From the NCBI GenBank assembly GCA_032158125.1, contig JASKOT010000001.1, positions 1,420,124 to 1,484,123 of the forward strand: a stretch of DNA of 64,000 nucleotides, in the 5' to 3' direction. Origin of the DNA: Papiliotrema nemorosa (Eukaryota > Basidiomycota > Tremellomycetes > Tremellales > Rhynchogastremaceae). The position numbers and the translations under genes were made by a program. Under the pieces are notes generated by a model. That model ran no database searches and was not told the origin of the DNA. It was given only the letters and a program-made list of their open reading frames with translations. This document shows, piece by piece, positions 36,773 through 47,555 of the stretch (position 1 is its first letter; every line of letters starts with the position of its first letter).

Positions 36773-39693
36773 ATGGAAAGCCCTCTGGACGCTGCGTCTC
36801 AGCCCGCAAAGAAGCGGACGCGTAGTAATGTCACTAAAGCCTGTCTGAATTGTCGGAGAAGGTATGCCTCATGATTCAAAACAAGTGTACACTCATTTGG
36901 CAGAAAGGCGAAATGCGATGGGCAGCAACCGTCGTGCCGTACATGTGTGTCCTACAATGTCAGTTTTCTCACTCGAATTCCCTACACCGAGAGTTGAGCT
37001 CTAGGATGTATGCGCTTGGGCCGGTGACGGAGAGGACGGTCGCAAACCTGCATCCCGCCAGTATGTGGTGACACTCGAGAATCGGATCAAAGCTCTGGAG
37101 GCATTGTTACGGAAATCCGGCCACGCTGCTCTACCGGATGAGGAGGATACAGGCTCACGATCCGAGTCGGACGAGGATATACCTGCTGCAAGGAGTGTGG
37201 ACCAAGCCACTCAGAGCATGCTTCACTTATATGTGCGTGAAGTCTTGTCTGCAAGAGATCGTCTGTTCTTAGACTAGATGGGTAACGCAGGCGAAGAAGT
37301 TCACTTTCACGGTCCCACAAGCGCCTTTGCCCACTCATCGACCGCTCGTCGAGCGACCGTATCGGCCATCGACTCGGTACCCGATTTCCCCCTGGATGCA
37401 CCACACGACTATCGACGACATCTGCCCTCGACTGTGGCTCTTTCTGCCACCGAGCACAATCGAGTCTTAGATCGGTTCTTCCGGTTCTATGCCTCGTGGG
37501 GGATGCGAGCAACAGCCAAAAGTTTCCACGCCGATCTCATCCGCTCGGTAACGTTACCGCCCAATACTCCTCGTGTGCGGTTCTCCTATTACAGTCCATT
37601 TCTGCACAATATCATCCTAGCCATTGGGCTGCGCTTTGCAGACAGTGCCAACTTGCGGACTCACGCGACAAGGAGCTTGTTTGCAGACGAGGCGAATAAG
37701 TACATGAGAATTGAGATGTCTAGACCAGTACTGGCAACTGTTCAGGCCCTAGGTCTCATGTCAAGTTGGTACTCGCTGTCCGGTCAGCATTCGACCGGCT
37801 GGGTATACTTTGGACTTGCGGAGAGACTGTCGCAATCCAGTGAGCACGCTCCAGGAGCATCGAGAACCGGGGCTGAAGCCGCAGTGGGTCTTCACCTAGA
37901 CTGCGCTCATTTGGTCGAGCAAGGGAGAATGAGCGATACGGAGATGATCCTGGTGAGTAGGTCTCTGTCCATCGTAATTCTTGAAGACTGATGTTTAGCG
38001 CCGCGATACCTTTTGGAACATATTTTGCCAAGAGCAGTGTTGGTCGGTCTATATCGGAAGGTGTCACAGCGTGCAAGAGTACAAGTGAGTTGTTCGATTC
38101 CACTGCCGCTGATTAAACTCGCCGTTAATTGCAGTACGCCGCTACCGCAAATCGACGAGACCATGGACCAGCTTCCTTGGCGTTGGGACGATATCGAAAC
38201 GTCCACTGCCAATAATCTACCCCCGCAGCCCAGCATGTACAGCTCAACATTCCTAGAATCGGCCAAGCTCAGCCGCATCATGCAAAGAGTCATGGCGACC
38301 CTGTGAGCACATCTTCAAAACCACTATTTCCGAAAGACGTCTCATGTCCAGTTATTCTCTGTCTGCGGATATGAAGAAGATCGAACGACAGAATGCAATC
38401 ACAAAGCTCGGGTGAGTCTCCCTCCTTTTGACCTGTAACGGAAGTCTGACTCCAGCTTGGCTATCGATGCGTGGAGCGAACAGCTTCCCCCTAGCCTCGT
38501 TATATCAAGTCACTCTGAGAAGAATGCCCTTCCGCACATCATAATGCTTCAGCTCGCAAAAGAATGGACGATAATCTTGACGTATCGACCGCATTATCGA
38601 CCAATCATAGGAGCACACCATGAAAGCCCAGAGAACAGCACCACTGACAAGCGCGATGTTCACACTGTCGCTGTTCAGGTGAGCTCATCGCGATATGGCA
38701 CCTGCGCTTACAGTTCAGCGTTGCGATCGCTCGGCATCCCGGATTAACACACTGTTGCGTATCTATGAAGACCGCATCGGTCTTCGTTTCTCGCCCCCAA
38801 CGCTCACGCACATTGCCTTCACGGCCGGGACGACTCATCTACTCGCCGCAGTACACACCCGGTCGGTCAAGGCAAAGGCGGAAGCTCTGCAACGCGCGAA
38901 GCACTGCACGCAATACCTTCGCCTCGTTGCGGTCTCCTGGGATTCAGCCGATTCGAAAGCGAGCATCCTCGACAGTCTGATCAATGATTACGCTCCGCCG
39001 TCAAATGACCAAAGGGATACACCAGAAGAAACGAGCTCTCACTTGCAGCCTGATGCGAATGATTCGACAGGTGGTCTGCCCAGACAGATGGCCTCCACAT
39101 CATCATTGCCCATTCTCGATCACCCTCAGCATGCCGAGCTGCCAACGGCACCGAGTTCCGACTTAAGTACACTCTCTTCCTCTTCCGATCCTGCTCAGTC
39201 ATCGCATGACGCTCTGCAAGCGATGTTGGAGAGATTCCAGCGCAATGGCACCTTTAATTCCGGAATTCACCAAGTGCCTTCCGGAAATCAGCAGGCAATT
39301 GCACCTCAGTCAGCGCTGCCAGCTAGCTTTTCGCCTAGCGAATTGTTCCGAGGGGCACCGACATCGATGACTGTCGATGACCCGTACTACTTCACTCAAT
39401 CCGTTACAGGTCTTCGAGACAACATGTTTCAAGGCGCAATCTCCGCCGGTAACTCACTGCCTCAACACACATCGACGATCGATCCATTTCTACAGTCACT
39501 TTTCGCTCATATTAGCTATCCTCCCCTCCAACAATCTGAGCGGTCAGAGTATATGTCTGCGCGAGCGCCCCAATCGGTTCCTCTGCCCGACAGCCTTGGC
39601 CAGACTGGCTCGATATCTCCTACATTCTGGGACAGTGCCACAATCAATGGCTTGTTCGGTCTCAGTCCGTCGACTGGGTCTTTTCCGCATTGA
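36773..39693 (+). CDS. Zn2Cys6 transcription factor with fungal MHR domain
   Basis: Multi-exon gene starting MESPLDAASQPAKKRTRSNV. The binuclear zinc cluster is split by two introns: TKACLNCRRR, KAKCDGQQPSCRTCVSYN, then DVCAWAGDGEDGRKPASRQY, giving six Cys. A dimerisation coiled coil follows (YVVTLENRIKALEALLRKSG). The fungal middle homology domain starts near ATEHNRVLDRFFRFYASWG and runs through YYSPFLHNIILAIGLRFAD, ALGLMSSWYSLSGQHSTGWV and RRDTFWNIFCQEQCWSVYIG. The last 250 residues are rich in Ser, Pro and Gln (activation region), ending PSTGSFPH. By position it probably controls the hydantoin/D-amino-acid cluster, especially the divergent oxoprolinase; that is inference. Intron borders between 38.0 and 38.8 kb are approximate. 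Confidence 0.9.
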
Positions 39694-40013
39694 GAGCCAT
39701 CCGTCTTCCGGCGATTACCAGGAATCTTGTTGTCCGTTCGCCTGTAAGTTATGCATGGTTGTACTCTATGTCGGACATACGCGCTATATGCATTCACTGG
39801 TTGGATTCTGAACCGAGGGCCCTGTTCGTGTGCCCGAATCAAGCCGAGACGGCACAGTCAGGGGGGAGCCCAAAGAACCGGAACTGTCCCCCGGCCGCAC
39901 GATTTCCGGAAAAGTCAGACTTGGTCCTCCTTGAGCTGGTGTAACTGCCTTGCAAGCTTGAAGATAACAAGGATAGAGATGCAAGAGCAGTTGTAACCTC
40001 CCTCTCCATCGAT

Positions 40014-41012
40014 ATGGCGATCGATAGCAAGGCTCTGACGACCGCGCAAGACGTCCGAAAAGCGTGTCGAAGTAGGGGGTTCCGAGGTGTGACGACGGGA
40101 CTCGCTCCGCACCAAGTCCAAGCAAATCTCATCGTTGTGCCTCAAAATTACGCGTCAGATTTCCGCAATCTGTGCAGGCGGAACCCAGTCTCATGCTGCC
40201 TGCTTGGAGAGAATATCGCACCTGGAGACTGGCGATTGTCCAAGCGACTCACACCGACCGGGGACAGTGACGTCCGGAAAGATTGCCCCGGATACAACAT
40301 GTGAGCTGAATGAGAGTTGCATCTGACTAATGATGAAGCTACGAGAATGGTAGATTGGTAGCTCAGGACATCCCAGATATCGATCAATACTGGTCCGAGG
40401 ATTCTGTTGCGTTTCTCAGTAAGTTGACCCCAGGTCGATCTTATATGGCCGTTTCTTAACTCGTTCAGTTGGGTGCTCGTTCACCTTCGAGCAGGCCTTG
40501 GTTGCCAATGACCTGGTCCCACGTCATCAAGAGACAGGTCGAAATGTACCAATGTACAAGACTACCTATCCACTCTTACCTTCCGGAGGTGCGTTGATGG
40601 CAGCGCATCGTGGAGTTTTGACTGACTCGAACAGTGTTTTCGGGCAATATGGTCGTATCGATGAGACCATACAAGGCAGAAAACATAGACAGAGTGCGTG
40701 AAATCACCCGTCCGTACGTCGAGACGCATGGAGAGCCAGTCGCATGGGTGAGCACATGTCAGTTAGACCGCACACAAGCGACTAATAACGCAGGGGGATG
40801 AAGGTGTCAAAATGCTGGGTATCGCCGACATCCTCAAGCCAGAGTTTGGTGACCCACCGGTGTTCAAAGAAGGAGAAATCCCTGTCTTCTGGGGCTGTGG
40901 GGTGACTCCTCAATTGGTGCTCATGGCCAGCAAGGTCGACGGGGTCTGTATCGGTCACGCACCGGGCAAGATGCTTTGTTTAGACCTGGCAATCAAGGAC
41001 ACTCTGGGGTGA
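40014..41012 (+). CDS. DUF1445 protein (YcsI / D-glutamate cyclase-like hydro-lyase)
   Basis: About five exons give a single-domain protein of some 270 residues, the usual DUF1445 length. Family blocks read in order are RGVTTGLAPHQVQANLIVVP, FRNLCRRNPVSCCLLG, IPDIDQYWSEDSVAFLIGCS, FTFEQALVANDLVPRHQE, FSGNMVVSMRPYKAENIDR, GDEGVKMLGIADILKPEFG, PVFWGCGVTPQLVLMASKV and IGHAPGKMLCLDL. In animals a DUF1445 protein (DGLUCY) converts D-glutamate to 5-oxo-D-proline, and bacterial homologues often sit near 5-oxoprolinase genes. Here it lies one gene from the oxoprolinase, so a role in D-glutamate/5-oxoproline metabolism is plausible but not proved. No transit peptide is evident. Confidence 0.85.
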
Positions 41013-41364
41013 CCACTCGATAGTTTCGCTTTAACACTCGTTGTAGATCGCGCCTGTACCGTGCATGTATTGTCGCAAACTTCTTTGGTGCATGCAAAGT
41101 AGAAGAAGAGGATCACGACCACTGACGGGAAGCATCTGGTGGTGGCAGGGTGACTCGAAGAGGACCTCTTGCGACATCTCCATTCGAGGCCTTGACATTC
41201 GACTTGATCTCGCCAACTCATCCCACCGTCCTCCAGAGATCGTTAAGCTCATTGAGGATCTCGACATAAACGTCCTGGACCGTACATGCATGACCTGCAC
41301 CAGTCCTGGGGAGTTCCGTGACCCGGGAGTCGACAGGAGCCACGTGAATTCATCCGTTGCGACC

Positions 41365-41383
41365 CTCCGGTTGACTTCCGCCC
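41365..41383 (+). promoter_or_regulatory. Candidate Zn2Cys6 operator, near copy of the 36402 site
   Basis: CTCCGGTTGACTTCCGCCC lies 245 bp before the MFS permease start, inside the 615-bp gap 41013-41627. It differs from the 36402 site at two of 19 positions and keeps the CGG-N7-CCG geometry. A long open frame also crosses this gap (41065-41556), but it has no protein-like features and I do not call it a gene. Confidence 0.5.
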
Positions 41384-41627
41384 AAAGTGCCCCCTCTTGG
41401 AATCACCACGATGGCCTCGCTCCGTTTGACATCCATCAGCGATCTGCTGATAAGCTCACCTCTGTCGCCTGGATGGGAGATCCGATACATATATCGCAGC
41501 TGGTTCTAGCGACAAACTCCACCTACATCGTGGTTTTCAGCGACCAATACGGCTGATTAAGCCTCGCTTTTCTTCGCATCGCATTACTCCTAGCTCCCTT
41601 TCGCCGGAAGCCTATCTTCTGACAGTC

Positions 41628-43846
41628 ATGATGGCTCCTGTAGATGTAAGCATATCTGCTCAATATACAGCTGACCATACAGCATGAGAAGAACGATGTG
41701 GGAGCGGATGCTGTCATCCACACCGACGATGATATCCAAATCGACGCTGTTCAAGAGAACAAGCTGCTCAGAAGAATGGACGGATTCATCATGCCCATTC
41801 TAGGTGTATGTATCGCTCTTCAGTTGACTTCGTATGAAGCCCTGACCTGTCAAGGGCTTGTATCTGATGTGCTTCTTGGACCGAGGAAACATGTGAGTGG
41901 TAGAACATCTACCCATTTATCTGCCTGCTGACAGATAAGCGGCTCTGCGAACGTCGCTACACCTTCGATATCTCAAGCATGCGGTTTGACATGTGAGCTA
42001 GCCTTACTGCAGCTGCTCTACACACCTCTGATGAATCAGCGGAGCAATATGGGGCGGTAGTGTCAATCGTCTATGCAACGTGAGTAATCCATACGTCCGC
42101 CGGTACAGGCTGATTCTCAGATACGTTGTTTTTGAGCCTTTTTGGGCCAACCTGCTCAAGATCGCCTCTCCAAGGATTCTGCGTACGTTTCAAACCATCC
42201 ATTTTGTGGTCTCCTGACCGTACAGTCGGGAGTACCACCCTATGCTGGGCTGCACTCACGCTCGGTACCGCTTGGGCCGGCGACTACAAGCATCTTGTCG
42301 CTATTCGACTCTTGCTGGGCGTCTTTGAAGGTCTGTCACAAAAATTGTCTATCCGGCTGTGGTCTGATGTAGTAGCTGCGCTCTTCCCTTGTATCACTGT
42401 GTACGTGATGATGCACTACCGACGGGAGGAAACGGGGCGAAGAATGTCCTACATCTTCTCTTGCGCTGCTTTATCCGGAGCAGTAGGTGGTCTGATCGCT
42501 GGTGGATTGGTCAAAATTGAGACTGGTAACATTGTCGGTTGGCAATACCTCTTCATCGTGAGACCACAAAACGTTGACAATTGTGCATTGCTGAGATTCA
42601 GGTCGAAGGCGCAATCTCATTTGCTCTTGCCCCTATTGCCTTCTTTGCTATACCCACCCGCATGGAAAAAGCCTGGTTCTTGAATTCGTCCCAGCGCGAG
42701 CTCGCAGCTCAGCGATACGAGATCAACAAGCGCAATTACAGCCACGATGAGCCGTTCTCGTGGGTCGAAGTGCGAAGTGCATTGACGGATTGGACGGTAC
42801 GCTCATTGGCTGCTCTGTTCTGTGACGCTCATCCTCAGGTCTACGCCTCAGGAACCATTCAATTCTGTGCCGACATTACATTATATGGTATATCGACGTT
42901 CATGTGGGTAAAATCTCGCTTATGATGCAAGTATGGCTGAGCGTCTAGGCCCCAAATCATCCGCGCTATGGGTTTCAGCAACGTCAAGGCGAATCTCATG
43001 ACCGTTCCAGGCGAGTTGTAACAATACGAGTTGCTTTGGTCACTGACAGGCAGTGTACTTTGTCGGTGCTTGCAGCTTCGTCCTCGTGGCCTACTTCAGC
43101 GACAAGCATGGTATTCGAAGCCCATTCATCGTCCTTGGTCTCAGCTTGAATGTCTTGGGTCAGCGCGGATACATCTGATGGCGAACGTCACTGATTCATA
43201 GGTTTCATTATTCTCATTGCGGTCGAGAATATTGGCGGTAGATATTTTGGTCTTTTCGTTGTGGCTGCGGGTATGTCCCCTTACCATTTGAAGTTCATGT
43301 CTCTAATCTTCAAGGCTTGTACATTACACCCGGGCTCAACTGCACATGGATCGGAGGCAACATGGGCTCTCACTTCAAACGAGCGACTGCTGTCGGTATG
43401 AATCAGCTGATCGGTAATTCGTCGGGTGCAGCGTAAGTCTCGTATGGTCGGTTGATGGCACGTCTGACTGGAGCAGCATTGGCAGCATCTTCTACAAGAC
43501 GCTCGCTCCTCGATATCTCCGGTCCATGTATATCTCTCTCGGACTCACCGTGCTAGGTCTACTCCTTGCGATTATTCTCGTTCGTGATGTTTTACCCCTA
43601 CAATTTAAATACTGATGATTAGGCACTTCATTACAAGCGTGAAAACGCTCGACGAGACAAACTTGTCGCAGCCGGAGCTTTAGATCAACCCGAACTAGGA
43701 GATAAGAACCCCCATTTCAGGTACGTCTTCCCACATAACGAAGTGCTACAGCTCACAAGTGAGATATTGGCTCTAGAACCGCAAGCGGTCTCGATTGGTT
43801 GGTTTTTTTTTCCCTCAAGCCGCTATGTTGCGCTTTGATACCATGA
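41628..43846 (+). CDS. MFS anion permease, Dal5/allantoate-permease type
   Basis: A gene with about twelve short introns. Exon 1 encodes only MMAPVD; exon 2 continues HEKNDVGADAVIHTDDD. Diagnostic text is LLRRMDGFIMPILG then LYLMCFLDRGNI, GLTSEQYGAVVSIVYATYVV, FEPFWANLLK, CWAALTLGTAWAGDYKHL, RLLLGVFEGL, HYRREETGRRMSYIFSCAAL, GWQYLFIVEG, GISTFMPQIIRAMGF, and FKRATAVGMNQLIGNSSGA near the end. These are typical of the anion:cation symporter group that imports allantoate, ureidosuccinate, nicotinate or dipeptides. Within this cluster, uptake of an N-carbamoyl amino acid is an attractive guess. The 3' end is uncertain: the stop is at 43844-43846 if the last intron (43720-43776) is spliced, and at about 43836-43838 if it is not. 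Confidence 0.88.
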
Positions 43847-43953
43847 CGCACTTTTTGCTAGGATCCATGCTTCCTGACTTGTACTTGGTGTTATGGTAGA
43901 ACGAAATGCATTGGGTAGACCAGATTTGATGTACAACGTCACCTCGATCATAA

Positions 43954-45020
43954 CTACAACAGACATTCGGGATACTGGTAGCGGATCAACTCGACTTCAG
44001 GATGCAGATTGTAGTACACGTTCTCGTGGCTGCAGATTCAGTGCGCGCTCCTTCTCACACTCACTATTGAATCGTGTTTGCGGTAAACCGGGCATCCTCG
44101 TCATCGATTATAGTCTTCTTCAATCCGTTGGCTGCGGCAGCCTCGATCAGCAATTGCACTCTGCACTGCTTGTCCAGGGCCGAGAAAAGGTAAGCAGCCT
44201 CATCTACGGTATTGCCCAAAGTCAGTAGACCGTGATTTTGTAGGATGCAACATTTGTTGTGCGGTCCGAGTGCTTTGGCAATGTTCGCTCCTTCTTCCGC
44301 CGCCAAAACCTGACCGTTAGCAGGTGATATGGCTATATTAGCCTCACGATTCCGCCAAAGTTGTGATATACTGCCAAATTATCATAGAACAAGCAGGAGT
44401 CCTGAGTCGTGATGTCGACAGGTTTGCCGAAAGCGGACCATGCTTTGCCGTGGAGGGAATGACAATGAGCTGCGGCTTCGACTTCTGGCCGAGCATGGTG
44501 GATAGCCGAGTGGATATAGAATCCTGCCATCTAGCGAAATGAGTTCAATCTACTGCAAATGGAGCTTGACCAACATTGATGGGGAGTTGAGCGCCAAGTT
44601 TGGGGTGTACGTAGCCCTCTGGAGTGACAAGGACAAGCTTGCTAACCGTCATGCTCGAGAAATGTACCCCAAACGGGTTCATCCAAAAGTGATCTCGAAG
44701 AATGGGATCCTGCATATAAGACAGAAACCATCGTTGGTGATATCTCTTACCCTGACCGTGATGTGTCCGCTGATCCCTTCACCGTATCCGAGCTTGCCCC
44801 AGAAACGGAACGCAATCGCCAAGTGCTCCTTGACCCATCTGCGTTTCTTCAACAAGCCCTCCTCATCGGTAGCATTCATGTAAGATGGGTAGCCGTCGAT
44901 ACGTAGCGTGTTGGCTTCGTCGCCCCGCCATGTTCGTTCAAGCGGATTCTTGGACAGGTCAGAAACGGATTGATGGAACCCGTGCGAGTCGTTGTCGTCG
45001 TGTATAGCAATCGGAGTCAT
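43954..45020 (-). CDS. Class II aldolase/adducin-domain protein
   Basis: About six exons; the ATG at 45020 (MTPIAIHDDND) is preferred to an upstream in-frame ATG at 45128. Domain blocks are KEHLAIAFRFWGKLGYGEGI, SGHITVRV, FWMNPFGVHFSSM, YIHSAIHHARPEVEAAAHCH, SLHGKAWSAFGKPVDI, YDNLAVYHNFGGIV, NKCCILQNHGLLTLGNTVDE and AAYLFSALDKQCRVQLLIE. The two His of AAHCHS and the His of QNHGLLT match the zinc ligands of class II aldolases. The last intron near 44060 joins TIQY to HENVYYNLHPEVELIRYQY, stop at 43954-43956. Many fungal members with this layout have unknown substrates. It is divergent from the NCS1 permease, so co-regulation is likely. Confidence 0.88.
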
Positions 45021-45346
45021 GGTGGCAGTGAGTTGGATGCGATACGGGGGGCGATTATGGGGCGTGATCTTCAATTCACGACTCATATGGGATGCCATGC
45101 ATGCTTCGACTGGATGCCATCTGAACAAGACGGCAAAGCGTCGGCTTCATGCGAAGTCGAAGACATGGCCGTACGGCGAGCGACCGTGGGCGGTTTGGCC
45201 GGTCGCATCGCCGGCAGAGATAAGGAAATGCACCAATTAAATTATGTCTTATATCAAGCTTGTCGTGCGCTCCCTCTCCCGTGTATATATAAGTTGATTA
45301 AACGCGTTCATTAGGTAACTCATCTTTGGCGAAGACCCTCAACACC
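45021..45346. promoter_or_regulatory. Divergent promoter of aldolase-like and NCS1 permease genes
   Basis: This 326-bp region holds ACGG-N7-CCGT at 45173-45187, GCCGG-N8-CCGGC at 45198-45215, a GATA site AGATAAG at 45218-45224 and a TATA element TATATATAAG at 45284-45293. The first two look like Zn2Cys6 targets; the GATA site suggests nitrogen control. All are sequence matches only. Confidence 0.5.
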
Positions 45347-47140
45347 ATGACAATCATGGACAAGATCCCCGGAGTCCAATTGCGGATTCCAAGGGAGACC
45401 GCAGTCACCACTGTCAGCGTCCCCGGCAGCACTGTCGGTGAGCAGATTGAGGCGGAACCTGATATGCTGCCCGTTCCTCCACTCTCCGAAGGTGGCAACC
45501 GACAATGGGGTATTCCTAGCATGTTGGGTTTCTGGATTGCCGAAGCGTTCGGTATATCACAATATCAAGTCGCCTCTTCTTCCGTCTCTGCGGGTCTCTC
45601 GCCTGGCGCAACCATCGGAGCGGTCCTTCTTGGACATTGTAAGTAGACCTTCGACTACGGCGAAGATGCTCCGCTTACGACAAGTCCTGGTCGCTTGTGC
45701 TAACGCTGCAAACGGCTGGGTAGGATGCGTGTACGGCATCAATTTTCCAGTCTTCGCTCGTTCGTCTTTCGGCCAACGGGGTGTTTTCCTTGCCTTGGTT
45801 TGTCGATCCGTGGCTGCCATCATCTGGGCAGGCACACAGACCTATCAGGGCGGACAATGCGTCGAAGTCATGCTACAAGCCATCTGGCCATCCTTCAAGC
45901 ACTTTCGAAACCACCTTCCAGCTAGCGCCCACGTCACCTCGTCTCAGCTACTGTGTTTCTTCATCTTTTACCTAATTCAGCTCCCCTTCCTTTACATTCC
46001 GTAAGTCGGACTATACCCGTATGCCTGGACACATACTGACGTTCAAGCATGCACAAGCTACGGTACCTGTTCATGACAAAGATCATCATTATGCCCATTT
46101 TCGGTATCGCTCTTTTCGGATGGGCTGTCGGCAAGGCGGACGGCTTTGGTCCCGTATTTGACAAGCCTACAAAGATTATTGATGGTCGCCCCGCTGCGGT
46201 GGTGTTTTTCACCGCCATGAGCAGTGCCATTGCCCCCAAAGCAACTCTTGCCATAAATAGTGAGTAGCACTGTCGCAGCTGATCTCGAGCTCATTGTTCA
46301 GTCGCCGATTTCACGCGATATGGAAAGAGTCCAAAGGTGGTCGCGTGGACCAACGTTATTTCTCTGACTTTGTGAGCTTCGACTTCTACAGAGTCCTCGA
46401 TCAAGGCTCATCACAGCCTCGTGACCCTCTGTGCGATCTTGGGAGTTGTCGTCACTTCTGCGGTCGAGGTCATTTATGGCGTAAAAACCTGGAATCCTCT
46501 CCAAGTCGCCGTTCTTATGGATCGGGCTCCGATGTTCTTCGTCGCCTTTTGCTTTGGATTCTCTGTCCTCTCGACCAACATTTCAGCGAACACCACTGCC
46601 GTTGCCAACGATCTCATGTTAGCGTTCCCTCGTTATGTCAACATCCGACGGGGCCAATTCATCTGCATCATCATCGCCTTGGCTACTACACCGTGGAACA
46701 TTCAAAATTCGGCAAAATCTTTCACCGCTTTCCTTTCGGGTTATTCGGTCTTTCTGGGCCCGGTTTGCGGTATCATGCTGGCAGACTATTGGTTTGTGCG
46801 CCGAAGACAGCTTGACCTACGCAAACTCTACAAGCTTGGTCCCGGCACCGACATGTTCTATTACAGCGGTTTCAACTTGCGCGCTATGGCGGCGTTCTTG
46901 TGTGCCATCGGACCGGTTTTGCCGGGTCTGGTGCGAAGTATTGGTGGAGCAAAAACAGGCGTTGCTGTCGGAGCTAGCTACATCTACTCCGTTGTTTGGC
47001 CGTTCACGATCGTTGTCTCGGCGAGCACCTACATCGCGTTCAATTTGATTGCACCTCATCAAGTCAAAGCAGAGTCTTCGGTGACATACGGGAGAGAGGA
47101 AACTGGCGAAATGGAAAACATAGAGGAGAAAAAGGAATAG
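45347..47140 (+). CDS. NCS1-family permease (allantoin/uracil/hydantoin transporter type)
   Basis: Four or five exons give about 540 residues. The ATG at 45347 (MTIMDKIPGVQLRIPRET) is chosen over an upstream TTG. Core blocks are RQWGIPSMLGFWIAEAFGIS, GATIGAVLLGH, NGWVGCVYGINFPVFARSSF, RSVAAIIWAGTQTYQGGQCV, GWAVGKADGFGPVF, AIAPKATLAIN, DFTRYGKSPKVVAW, NISANTTAVANDLMLAFPRY, and ADYWFVRRRQLDLRKLY. These fit fungal Fur/Dal4-type nucleobase and allantoin permeases; the bacterial hydantoin transporter Mhp1 belongs to the same family. It should sit in the plasma membrane with 12 helices. In this cluster it is the best candidate for hydantoin uptake. Confidence 0.92.
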
Positions 47141-47555
47141 TGTCCATGGCGTGTGCGTTTCGATTTACATTCGCACACTATGGGCCAGAAGCGGCTCTGC
47201 GTTAAAACTGGTTGTTTGCGTCAGTAGAGTAATGTAGAGTAGTAGGTAGTATGCAAGTGGGTTTATGACGCTTTGTATCCTGTCAGGAATAAACTCATAC
47301 GCGCGACCGTGGTCAGGGCTTACCGACTTACCCACTGATAACGTGCATAATGAGGCGGTTCATCCGCTTTTACAGCTTCACTACGGGGGTTATGCAAGGG
47401 CATCCAACTCAACAATACTTTGCCAGCTTTCCTCTTCACCACCAACATGGGCTGACCGTGTTCATGTTGTTCAAGTTCCCCCTTCAAGGAAGGCCTACCG
47501 CTGTAATATGATACCTTCGCTGAGCAGCGATCCCATAAATGCATATGCAGATGGT
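47141..47555. other. Convergent intergenic region
   Basis: The stop codons of the NCS1 permease and the carbamoylase face each other here. Frames crossing the gap lack protein-like features. I see no gene. Confidence 0.4.

Noticed and set aside
41065..41556. A 163-codon plus-strand frame between the DUF1445 gene and the MFS permease
   Set aside because: It has no recognisable domain or splice partners and covers the likely promoter of the permease, including the CGG-N7-CCG site.
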